Assembly (NCBI RefSeq): GCF_005503555.1
Contig: NZ_SCNG01000002.1
Coordinates: 496,001-560,000 of the forward strand
Origin: Rudaea sp. 3F27F6
Lineage (GTDB): Bacteria > Pseudomonadota > Gammaproteobacteria > Xanthomonadales > Rhodanobacteraceae
Reading direction: 5' to 3'
Length of the DNA: 64,000 nt
The translations under genes and the position numbers were made by a program. Position 1 is the stretch's first letter, and each line of letters begins with the position of its first letter. Under the pieces are notes generated by a model, which ran no database searches, was not told where the DNA came from, and saw only the letters and a program-made list of their open reading frames with translations. This document shows positions 58,172 through 64,000 of this stretch, in pieces.

Positions 58172-59758
58172 TCATGCCGACTTCGCCACCAGCGGCAGCG
58201 CCTGTCCGGCCTTGATGCGTTCGATACGGTTGACCACCTCGAGTGCGGCGAAGGCCGAGGCCTCGACGATATCGGTCGAAACGCCGCGGCCGATCAGCTC
58301 GCGCCCGCCGTGGCTGACGGTCAGCGTCGCCCGCCCCTGCGCGTCGGCGCCATAGCTCAGCGAACGGATCTGGAAATCGACGATGTCGAGCGTCGTGCCG
58401 GTCGCGCGCTCGATGGCGCGCAGCATCGCGTGCACGGGGCCGTCGCCGAGCGAACCTTCGGTCTCGCCGACGCTGCGCCCGTCTTCGTTGCGCAGGCGCA
58501 CCGAGGCCGAAGCGCCGCCGCCGAGATGCGAGGTGGCGTGCAGCTGCTCCAACGTCCACGGGCCGAGCGCGGCCGGGTCCTGGCCGAGCACGAGCGCGTC
58601 GAGATCGCTGTCGAACACTTCTTTCTTCTTGTCCGCCAGCGCCTTGAAGCGCGGGAAAATCTCTTCGACCTGGGCATCGTCCACTTCGTAGCCGAGCGAT
58701 TTCAGCCGGTCGCGTAGCGCGTGCTTGCCCGAATGCTTGCCGAGCACGAGCTGGGTCTTTTCGACACCGACGTCCTCGGGCCGCATGATCTCGTAGGTCT
58801 CGCGGTTCTTCAGCATGCCGTGCTGATGGATGCCCGATTCGTGCGCGAAGGCGTTCTCGCCGACGATCGCCTTATTGCGCGGGATCGTCGAGCCGGTGAC
58901 ATTGGCGAGCAGGCGAGCAGTCGGATACAGCAACGGAGTACGGATACCGGTCTCGACATTGAACTTGTCGGCGCGCGTGCGCAGCGCCATGACGATTTCT
59001 TCGAGAGCCGCGTTGCCTGCGCGCTCGCCGATGCCGTTGATCGTGCACTCGACCTGGCGCGCGCCGGCGGCGACCGCGGCGACGCTGTTGGCCACGCCGA
59101 GGCCGAGGTCGTTGTGGCAGTGCGAACTCAGAACCACCTTGTCGATGCCGCGCACTTCGCGCTTCAGGCGCGCGAACAGCGTGTAGATTTCCTCGGGCGT
59201 CGTGTAGCCGACCGTGTCGGGCACGTTCACCGTCGTCGCGCCGGCTTCGATCATCGTCGACAGCACTTCGATCAGAAATTCCGGTTCGGTGCGGATCGCG
59301 TCCTCGGCCGAGAATTCGATGTCTTCGCAGAACTGGCGCGCGTGGCGCACCGCTTTTGCGCCGGTCTCCAGCACCTGTTCGCGGCTCATGTTGAGCTTGT
59401 GCCGGCGATGCAGCGGGCTGGTTGCGAGGAAGATATGGATGCGCTTTTTCTGCGCCGGTTCCAGCGCACGCGCACAAGCCTCGATGTCGCCGAACTGGGC
59501 GCGGGCCAAGCCGGCGATGATCGGGCCGCGGATTTCCCTGGCGATCGCCTGCACGGCGTCGAAATCGCCCTCGGAGGCCTGCGGAAACCCCGCTTCGAGC
59601 ACATCGACGCCGAGTTCGGCCAGCGCGTGCGCCATATGCAGCTTCTGCGGCCGGCTCATCGAAAAGCCCGGCGACTGCTCGCCGTCGCGCAGTGTGGTGT
59701 CGAAGATGCGTACTCGCTCGCGCGAGCCGGCTACGGCAGGATCGTTGCTGGAATTCAT
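58172..59758 (-). CDS. leuA: 2-isopropylmalate synthase
   Basis: 528 aa. Condenses acetyl-CoA with 2-ketoisovalerate, first committed step of leucine synthesis. The TIM-barrel start is RIFDTTLRDGEQSPGFSM, with SSHCHNDLGLGVANS and ECTINGIGERAGNAALEE, and there is a C-terminal regulatory domain for leucine feedback. The ATG at 59758 follows GAGG about 11 bases upstream; a 40-codon upstream frame was rejected because it crosses the attenuator hairpin. First structural gene of the operon. Confidence 0.97.
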   Translation of the reverse strand: MNSSNDPAVAGSRERVRIFDTTLRDGEQSPGFSMSRPQKLHMAHALAELGVDVLEAGFPQASEGDFDAVQAIAREIRGPIIAGLARAQFGDIEACARALEPAQKKRIHIFLATSPLHRRHKLNMSREQVLETGAKAVRHARQFCEDIEFSAEDAIRTEPEFLIEVLSTMIEAGATTVNVPDTVGYTTPEEIYTLFARLKREVRGIDKVVLSSHCHNDLGLGVANSVAAVAAGARQVECTINGIGERAGNAALEEIVMALRTRADKFNVETGIRTPLLYPTARLLANVTGSTIPRNKAIVGENAFAHESGIHQHGMLKNRETYEIMRPEDVGVEKTQLVLGKHSGKHALRDRLKSLGYEVDDAQVEEIFPRFKALADKKKEVFDSDLDALVLGQDPAALGPWTLEQLHATSHLGGGASASVRLRNEDGRSVGETEGSLGDGPVHAMLRAIERATGTTLDIVDFQIRSLSYGADAQGRATLTVSHGGRELIGRGVSTDIVEASAFAALEVVNRIERIKAGQALPLVAKSA

Positions 59759-59863
59759 GGCACTGCAAACCTCGAAATACTGGAGTTCCACCCGCACCGC
59801 ACTGCGATGCGACCGACCATCCCTGGTCCTTCGACTCTGGTAATGCCTTACGTGTCGCTTAAA

Positions 59864-59899
59864 CGAAAAACCCCGCACTCGTCGCCGGGTGCGGGGTTT
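59864..59899 (-). terminator. Attenuator terminator upstream of leuA
   Basis: Minus strand: AAACCCCGCAC, 10-nt loop, GTGCGGGGTTT then TTCG. The 8 nt GGTGCGGG near the end of the leader peptide frame (59941-59948) can pair perfectly with CCCGCACC in the 5' arm of this hairpin, and GGGTGCG at 59931-59937 can do so as well. These are the pieces of an antiterminator. The leuA start is about 105 nt beyond. Confidence 0.85.
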
Positions 59900-59936
59900 T
59901 GGATTCTTCGCCTGTTTCTACTTTCTCAGACGCACC

Positions 59937-60053
59937 CTAACCCGCACCTCCGGTGCTAATAAGTACGAGTACGAGAATAAGCAGGCCGCGAACGCCGGCA
60001 GCCGAGCCCTTGAGGCTGGAAACGAGGCTGCGGTGGCTGTTGCGTTGCGTCAT
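59937..60053 (-). CDS. leu/ilv leader peptide (attenuation)
   Basis: 38 aa. It starts MTQRNSHRSLVSSLKGSAAG and contains the control run GLLILVLVLI, nine consecutive Leu/Ile/Val codons, several of them (CTT, GTA, ATT) rare in this GC-rich genome. It ends STGGAG, 38 nt before the attenuator terminator. Stalling in the run when branched-chain aminoacyl-tRNAs are scarce would free GGTGCGGG to form the antiterminator. The -10 element of the promoter ends 6 nt before the ATG, so the message is probably leaderless. Confidence 0.85.
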   Translation of the reverse strand: MTQRNSHRSLVSSLKGSAAGVRGLLILVLVLISTGGAG

Positions 60054-60059
60054 GCAGCA

Positions 60060-60088
60060 AACGTAAACGATGCGCGGAGGCCTGTCAA
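60060..60088 (-). promoter_or_regulatory. Promoter of the leu/ilv operon
   Basis: Minus strand: TTGACA (60083-60088), 17-nt spacer, TACGTT (60060-60065). Only TGCTGC separates the -10 from the leader ATG at 60053, placing the expected start site on or next to that ATG. Confidence 0.75.
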
Positions 60089-60230
60089 CACCCTGTAGCA
60101 AAGTTTTTCCCGCCGGGCGCAAAGATACGCCGGCGCACGGCGGAGCGAAGTACGGATTTCTATACGTTTTTACGGCTGGACGTCCAAATACGCCAATGGA
60201 CCGCTTTCGACACTTCGCCAGCCGCAGAAC

Positions 60231-60256
60231 GAAAAAGCCCGCCGAAAGGCGGGCTT
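60231..60256 (-). terminator. Rho-independent terminator after the cold-shock gene
   Basis: Minus strand: AAGCCCGCC-TTTC-GGCGGGCTT then TTTCG, 24 nt past the csp stop. Confidence 0.9.
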
Positions 60257-60279
60257 CATCGCAACGTTGCACGAAGGAC

Positions 60280-60486
60280 TCACTTGACCGGCTGTACCGC
60301 CGACGCCTGCGAGCCTTTCGGACCCTCCACTACTTCGAAACTGACCTTTTGACCCTGCTGCAAACTACGGAAGCCTTGAGAATTGATCGCCGAATAGTGC
60401 ACGAACACATCCTCGCCGCCGTCTTCAGGGGCAATAAAGCCGAACCCTTTTGCATCGTTGAACCATTTCACAGTACCGGTGCGCAT
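60280..60486 (-). CDS. Cold-shock protein (CspA family)
   Basis: 68 aa single cold-shock domain binding single-stranded RNA/DNA. RNP1 is KGFGFIAP and RNP2 is VFVHYSAI; the opening is [13 protein letters not shown]. It has its own promoter and terminator and a 5' untranslated leader of about 70 nt, as common for csp genes. Whether it is cold-induced cannot be told from sequence. Confidence 0.96.
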   Translation of the reverse strand: MRTGTVKWFNDAKGFGFIAPEDGGEDVFVHYSAINSQGFRSLQQGQKVSFEVVEGPKGSQASAVQPVK

Positions 60487-60561
60487 TTACGACCTCGACA
60501 CAGTTGGGATATGTGCCGGAGCCGCGGCCCCTTCCCCTTTGTGCAGATCCGACACAACGAA

Positions 60562-60592
60562 AGTATAACGCCGAATTTACAAAAAATTGCAA
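60562..60592 (-). promoter_or_regulatory. Probable promoter of the cold-shock gene
   Basis: Minus strand: TTGCAA (60587-60592), 19-nt spacer, TATACT (60562-60567). The start site would leave a leader of about 65-70 nt. Confidence 0.5.
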
Positions 60593-60656
60593 GAGTGGCG
60601 TATTGATGACTGTGTCGCGGAAATCCGCCCCCGTTCGCGCCTGTGCGTGTACCCGG

Positions 60657-61406
60657 TCAGGCCAGCAGAGCGGAGATGATCGGCGGAACCTTGGCCGTGG
60701 CCGCTTCGAGGTGGGCAAAGATCTCGGGCAGGCTGATTTCGGGTGCGGCGTCGCCCTCTGGGCAGCCGGCGGCCCAATTGGCCACGACGGCAACGCAGGC
60801 ATAATCGAGCTGCAGCTCGCGCGCGAGCGCGGCTTCGGGCATGCCGGTCATGCCGACCAGGTCGCAGCCGTCGCGGCGCATGCGTGCGATCTCCGCCCGG
60901 GTTTCCAGGCGCGGGCCCTGGGTTGCGCCATAGCAGCCGCCGTCGACGACATCGATACCGGCGCGCTTCGCCGCCGTGAGCACCCGGCCGCGTAGGGTCG
61001 CGCTATAGGGTTCGGTGAAATCGATATGCTCGACCTTGGCGCCATCGCTATCGCAGAAACTGGTGATGCGGCCGTGGGTGTAATCGATGACCTGGTCCGG
61101 CACGGCGAGCACGCGCGGGCCCATGTCGGCGCGGATGCCGCCGACTGCGTTGACGCCGAGCACGCGCCGCGCACCGAGGTTGTGCAGCGCCCAGATGTTC
61201 GCGCGGTAATTGATCCGATGCGGCGGGATCGAATGCCCGCTCGCGTGACGCGCGAGAAAGGCCACGCGCTTGCCGCCGATCTCGCCGAGCGTGATCGCAT
61301 CGGATGCCGCGCCGTAGGGGGTCTCGACGGCGCGCTTTTCTACTTTTTCCAGGCCCGGGAAGTTGTACAGGCCGGTGCCGCCGATGATTGCGAGTTCAAT
61401 CTGCAC
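60657..61406 (-). CDS. S-methyl-5'-thioinosine phosphorylase
   Basis: 249 aa, MTAP/PNP family. The GTG at 61406 has AGGA seven bases upstream. Motifs: IIGGTGLYNFPG, FLARHASGHSIPPHRINYRA, NAVGGI and GMTGMPEAALARELQLDYAC. The base-site segment reads VVANWAAG rather than the NTDYD of adenine-specific phosphorylases, and overall it resembles the Pseudomonas aeruginosa MTI phosphorylase. Order with hpt and nagZ supports purine and wall salvage. Confidence 0.88.
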   Translation of the reverse strand: MQIELAIIGGTGLYNFPGLEKVEKRAVETPYGAASDAITLGEIGGKRVAFLARHASGHSIPPHRINYRANIWALHNLGARRVLGVNAVGGIRADMGPRVLAVPDQVIDYTHGRITSFCDSDGAKVEHIDFTEPYSATLRGRVLTAAKRAGIDVVDGGCYGATQGPRLETRAEIARMRRDGCDLVGMTGMPEAALARELQLDYACVAVVANWAAGCPEGDAAPEISLPEIFAHLEAATAKVPPIISALLA

Positions 61407-61431
61407 GGTTTTTCCTATTAAGAGCTTTTTG

Positions 61432-61518
61432 GCCACGGATTGCACGGATAAACACGGATAGAGCTAGATTTTTTGATGACTTTTTCTTGATCCGTGCTTA
61501 TCCGTGCAATCCGTGGCG
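61432..61518. repeat. Palindromic repeat, CCACGGATT family, in the hpt-phosphorylase gap
   Basis: GCCACGGATTGCACGGATAA and ACACGGATAGAGC face TGATCCGTGCTTATCCGTGC and AATCCGTGGC. A well-preserved copy filling most of the gap. Confidence 0.88.
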
Positions 61519-61533
61519 AATCTTGTTTTGCTT

Positions 61534-62076
61534 CTACAGCGCGTAGATACCCGCGAGATTGCGTCCCTGCTCGTGGAAATCCATGCCGTAGCCGAACACG
61601 TAGCGGTCCGGCACGCGTACGCCGACGAAATCCGCGCGCAGGTCGGGCGTGGCGCGGTCGTGACGCTTCTCGCAGAGCACCGCGATCAGCACGCGCTTGG
61701 CGCCTTCGTCGATGCAGAAATCGCGGATCGCCTTGAGCGTATGGCCCTCGTCGAGAATGTCGTCGACGAGCAGCACGGTGCGCCCGGTCAACGGCACCCG
61801 CGGCTGCTTGACCCAGAGCAGGTCGTGGCCGCGCGTGCCGCCGCGGTAGCGCGTCGCATGCACATAGTCGAATTCGAGATCCGAGGGAATCGCCAGCGCG
61901 AGCACGCCGCCGAAGATCAGGCCGCCGTTCATCACGGTCATGAAAACCGGCACGTCGCCTTCGAGCGCGTCCTCGATCTCCTTGCCCAGGGTCTTGATCC
62001 GCCCGGCGAGTTCTTCGCCGGAAAACAACAGCTCGGCGGTCTTCATCGCTTCGGCGAGCACAGGTCTGTCAGTCAC
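61534..62076 (-). CDS. hpt: Hypoxanthine(-guanine) phosphoribosyltransferase
   Basis: 180 aa. Salvages hypoxanthine/guanine to IMP/GMP with PRPP. The PRPP motif is VLLVDDILDEGHTL, with the flexible-loop VHATRYRGGT and base-site VPDRYVFGYGMD. It starts at a GTG (62076) behind AAGGAG. A hypoxanthine producer (the phosphorylase) is next to it. Confidence 0.93.
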   Translation of the reverse strand: MTDRPVLAEAMKTAELLFSGEELAGRIKTLGKEIEDALEGDVPVFMTVMNGGLIFGGVLALAIPSDLEFDYVHATRYRGGTRGHDLLWVKQPRVPLTGRTVLLVDDILDEGHTLKAIRDFCIDEGAKRVLIAVLCEKRHDRATPDLRADFVGVRVPDRYVFGYGMDFHEQGRNLAGIYAL

Positions 62077-62148
62077 GCTCCGCTCCTTACCATTGAAATG
62101 CTTTCACTGAAAAATCCATCCACGGATGGACGTCATCGATCTTCGCGA

Positions 62149-63156
62149 TCAGGGAAGATCGTTCAAACTTTGCATATTTTCGACAAATCTCGCGCGTTGC
62201 GGATTGTCGATCATCTCGTCCCAATTTTGCGCAACGCCGCCGAGCAGGCTCCTGAGGCGTTGCGGGTCGAACGGCGTGGCTCCGCTCGTCGTCGCGAGCG
62301 ATTCGGCGACGATCTCGGGCTGGCAGGCCAGGATCAGATCGCAGCCCGCGGCGTGGTGCGCCTCGATGCGCGCGGCGATACCGCCTTCGCTGCCGCCTGC
62401 GGCCATGCTGATGTCATCGCTAAACACCGCGCCCTTGAAACCGAGTTCGCCGCGCAGAATGTCGCCGATCCACACGCGGGAAAAGCCGGCCGGCTTCTCG
62501 TCGACCTGCGGATAGACGACGTGCGCCATCATCACGCCTTCCGCGCCGGCGACGATCGCGTCTGCAAACGGCTGCAGATCTTCAGCGCGGATCTCGGCCG
62601 GCGTGCGCGCATCGACCGCGCGATCGACGTGCGTGTCTTCGAGCACCGATCCATGCCCGGGAAAGTGCTTCAAGGTCGCGGCCATGCCGGCCAGGCGCAT
62701 CCCGCGCTGATAGGCCAATCCGAGTTCGGAGACGACTTCCGGCCGCGCGTCGAATGCGCGCGTGCCGATCGCGCGATTGCCGCGGCCGAGATCCAGCACC
62801 GGCGCGAAGCTCAGATCGACGCCGATCGCGCGCATTTCGCTCGCCATCACCCAGGCATGTTCCTCGGCGCGCGCCAGCGCATGCTGCGGATCGGTTTGGT
62901 ACAGCGCGCCGATCCGCGCCAAGGCGGGCAGTTCGGTAAAACCCTCGCGGAAGCGTTGTACGCGGCCACCTTCCTGGTCGACACAGACGAGAAATTCGTC
63001 GCCACGCACGCGGCGTATGTCCTCGATCAGCGCCGTGACTTGTTCGCGCGAGACGAAGTTGCGCTTGAACAGCGTCACACCGACGGCCTGCGGCGCAGCA
63101 AGCTGCTCGCGTTCGTCGTCGCTGAGTTCGAGCCCGGACAAGCCGATGATCAGCAC
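62149..63156 (-). CDS. nagZ: Beta-N-acetylhexosaminidase (GH3)
   Basis: 335 aa cytosolic enzyme that removes GlcNAc from muropeptides in wall recycling. Signature KHFPGHGSVLEDTHVDRA holds the catalytic loop His, and the nucleophile Asp is in VFSDDISMA; VDQEGGRVQRFR is the sugar-binding segment. The GTG at 63156 has GGAGA six bases upstream and lies 1 nt past the CYTH gene stop. Confidence 0.97.
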   Translation of the reverse strand: MLIIGLSGLELSDDEREQLAAPQAVGVTLFKRNFVSREQVTALIEDIRRVRGDEFLVCVDQEGGRVQRFREGFTELPALARIGALYQTDPQHALARAEEHAWVMASEMRAIGVDLSFAPVLDLGRGNRAIGTRAFDARPEVVSELGLAYQRGMRLAGMAATLKHFPGHGSVLEDTHVDRAVDARTPAEIRAEDLQPFADAIVAGAEGVMMAHVVYPQVDEKPAGFSRVWIGDILRGELGFKGAVFSDDISMAAGGSEGGIAARIEAHHAAGCDLILACQPEIVAESLATTSGATPFDPQRLRSLLGGVAQNWDEMIDNPQRARFVENMQSLNDLP

Positions 63157-63157
63157 A

Positions 63158-63670
63158 TCATTCTCCGGCCCGTTCGCGCTCGCTCCAGCGCGAATACGGG
63201 TATTGCAACAAGTTCAGATTGTAGTAGCGCAGATGTTCGCTGACCTCGCGCCCGAGCCATTCGGGCTTCGCGATCGCCTGGTCTGCCGACTGCAGCTCGA
63301 CTTCAGCGACGACCAAGTCGGCGTTGTCGCCGAAGAATTCGTCGACCTCGAACATCAGGCCCGCATGCGGCACATAGTGGCGCACTTTTTCGACGACGCC
63401 GTTACAGAAGTCGCGCAGCATGCGCTCGGCGTCGGCGACCGGGATCGGATAGTCGTACTCCTGTCGGGCAACGCCGAGCGTCGCCGACTTGATATTGAGC
63501 CACGCCTTGTCGCCGCCGATGCGCACGCGCAACGAGCAGCGCGTGCCGGTCTGCGTCGCGACGAGGCTCGCATCTATCAGATAGCCCTGCACCATGCGCT
63601 GCGCGCGGGTCGCCTGCGCACGCCATGCGTCGCTGGTCACCAGAAATTTACGTTCGATTTCAATAGCCAT
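63158..63670 (-). CDS. CYTH domain protein (inorganic triphosphatase-like)
   Basis: 170 aa. It opens with the family ExExK motif (AIEIERKFL) and continues with CSLRVRIGGDKAWLNIKSAT, RQEYDYPIP, and VEVDEF/VAEVEL acidic strands that build the tunnel fold. Small bacterial CYTH proteins hydrolyse inorganic or thiamine triphosphate; the substrate here is not fixed. Coupled to nagZ. Confidence 0.9.
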   Translation of the reverse strand: MAIEIERKFLVTSDAWRAQATRAQRMVQGYLIDASLVATQTGTRCSLRVRIGGDKAWLNIKSATLGVARQEYDYPIPVADAERMLRDFCNGVVEKVRHYVPHAGLMFEVDEFFGDNADLVVAEVELQSADQAIAKPEWLGREVSEHLRYYNLNLLQYPYSRWSERERAGE

Positions 63671-63680
63671 AAAAACTCTT

Positions 63681-63770
63681 TGTCACGCATTTACACAGAT
63701 GACCACTGATCAAAACAACCACGGCTCAAGACTTTTGCGTTATCCGGTTTTATCCGTGTAAATCCGTGGC
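63681..63770. repeat. Degraded CCACGGATT-family repeat between rlmD and the CYTH gene
   Basis: TGTCACGCATTTACACAGAT on the left and TTTTATCCGTGTAAATCCGT then GGC on the right. The right end is better preserved. Confidence 0.7.
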
Positions 63771-63794
63771 AAAAACGCTTGCCGCTTTCTGTCC

Positions 63795-64000
63795 TCATCT
63801 TTCAAACAGAGCAATCGATTCGACGTGCGCGGTATGCGGGAACATGTCCATCACGCCCGCACTCTTCAGCTTGAATCCATGCTTGTCGACGAGAATGCCC
63901 GCGTCGCGCGCGAGCGAGGCCGGATGGCAGGACACGTAGACGACCCTGTGCGCCGACTTGCGCGGCAGATATTCCAGCAGCGCATCGGCACCCGAACGCG
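63795..64000 (-). CDS. rlmD: 23S rRNA (uracil-1939-C5) methyltransferase, C-terminal end
   Basis: Partial; the 5' part lies outside the window. About 68 residues are visible, including the catalytic-Cys motif [18 protein letters not shown] and the terminal signature [18 protein letters not shown] of the RlmD/RumA family. SAM-dependent methylation of U1939 of 23S rRNA is the family reaction. Confidence 0.92.
   Translation of the reverse strand, partial: RSGADALLEYLPRKSAHRVVYVSCHPASLARDAGILVDKHGFKLKSAGVMDMFPHTAHVESIALFER

Overview
This 64-kb window is a chromosomal segment of a GC-rich gammaproteobacterium, most likely of the order Xanthomonadales (Rhodanobacteraceae/Xanthomonadaceae type). 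Supporting evidence: protein sequences of infB-nusA-rimP, unfused nuoC and nuoD, the tpiA-secG-tRNA-Leu block, an rlmD/CYTH/nagZ/hpt/S-methyl-5'-thioinosine phosphorylase block, and dense small palindromic repeats. The genus is not determined.

Layout. (1) 1-5500, minus strand: initiator tRNA-fMet, rimP, nusA, infB. The rbfA gene that usually follows infB is not there. (2) 5571-20812, minus strand: a 14-gene nuo operon (respiratory complex I) read from a clear promoter at about 20977-21005, divergent from tpiA-secG-tRNA-Leu(GAG) on the plus strand. (3) About 22575-31250: an accessory island behind tRNA-Leu. It holds a cut-off membrane-protein gene, an IS3-family remnant, a mobilisation-like fragment, a 1660-residue exported RHS/YD-repeat protein with a small two-helix membrane protein directly behind it, a broken gene, a lipoprotein and an XRE regulator. 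It ends near a degenerate copy of the tRNA-Leu 3' end. (4) 31490-40100: mixed single genes: DUF4166, a DUF1295-like membrane methyltransferase, an S41 peptidase, a MarR-GNAT fusion with a palindromic operator, a TonB-dependent siderophore receptor, a lipocalin-like protein and a PhzF-like protein. (5) 40168-46669, minus strand: a six-gene cluster (TIM-barrel isomerase, DUF1080, MFS transporter, second TIM-barrel protein, GMC oxidoreductase and its subunit 3). It fits a periplasmic 3-keto-glycoside route and has a LacI-type operator upstream. (6) 47090-60053, minus strand: a branched-chain amino acid operon, leader peptide-leuA-ilvE-leuC-leuD-leuB-(MalM-like)-ilvD-ilvC-ilvB-(GFA)-ilvN. It is governed by a transcription attenuator whose leader peptide carries LLILVLVLI and appears to be translated from a leaderless mRNA. 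(7) 60280-64000, minus strand: cold-shock protein, S-methyl-5'-thioinosine phosphorylase, hpt, nagZ, a CYTH protein and the 3' end of rlmD.

Most long intercistronic gaps of the nuo and leu/ilv operons are filled by palindromic repeats of four unrelated families. The most unusual items are the leaderless attenuator, a 38-codon ORF that fits exactly between nuoA and nuoB with ATGA overlaps at both ends, an inverted 29-nt copy of the tRNA-fMet 3' end between nusA and rimP, the secreted RHS/small membrane protein pair, and the MalM-like lipoprotein coupled to leuB. All calls come from reading the sequence; no database search was run.
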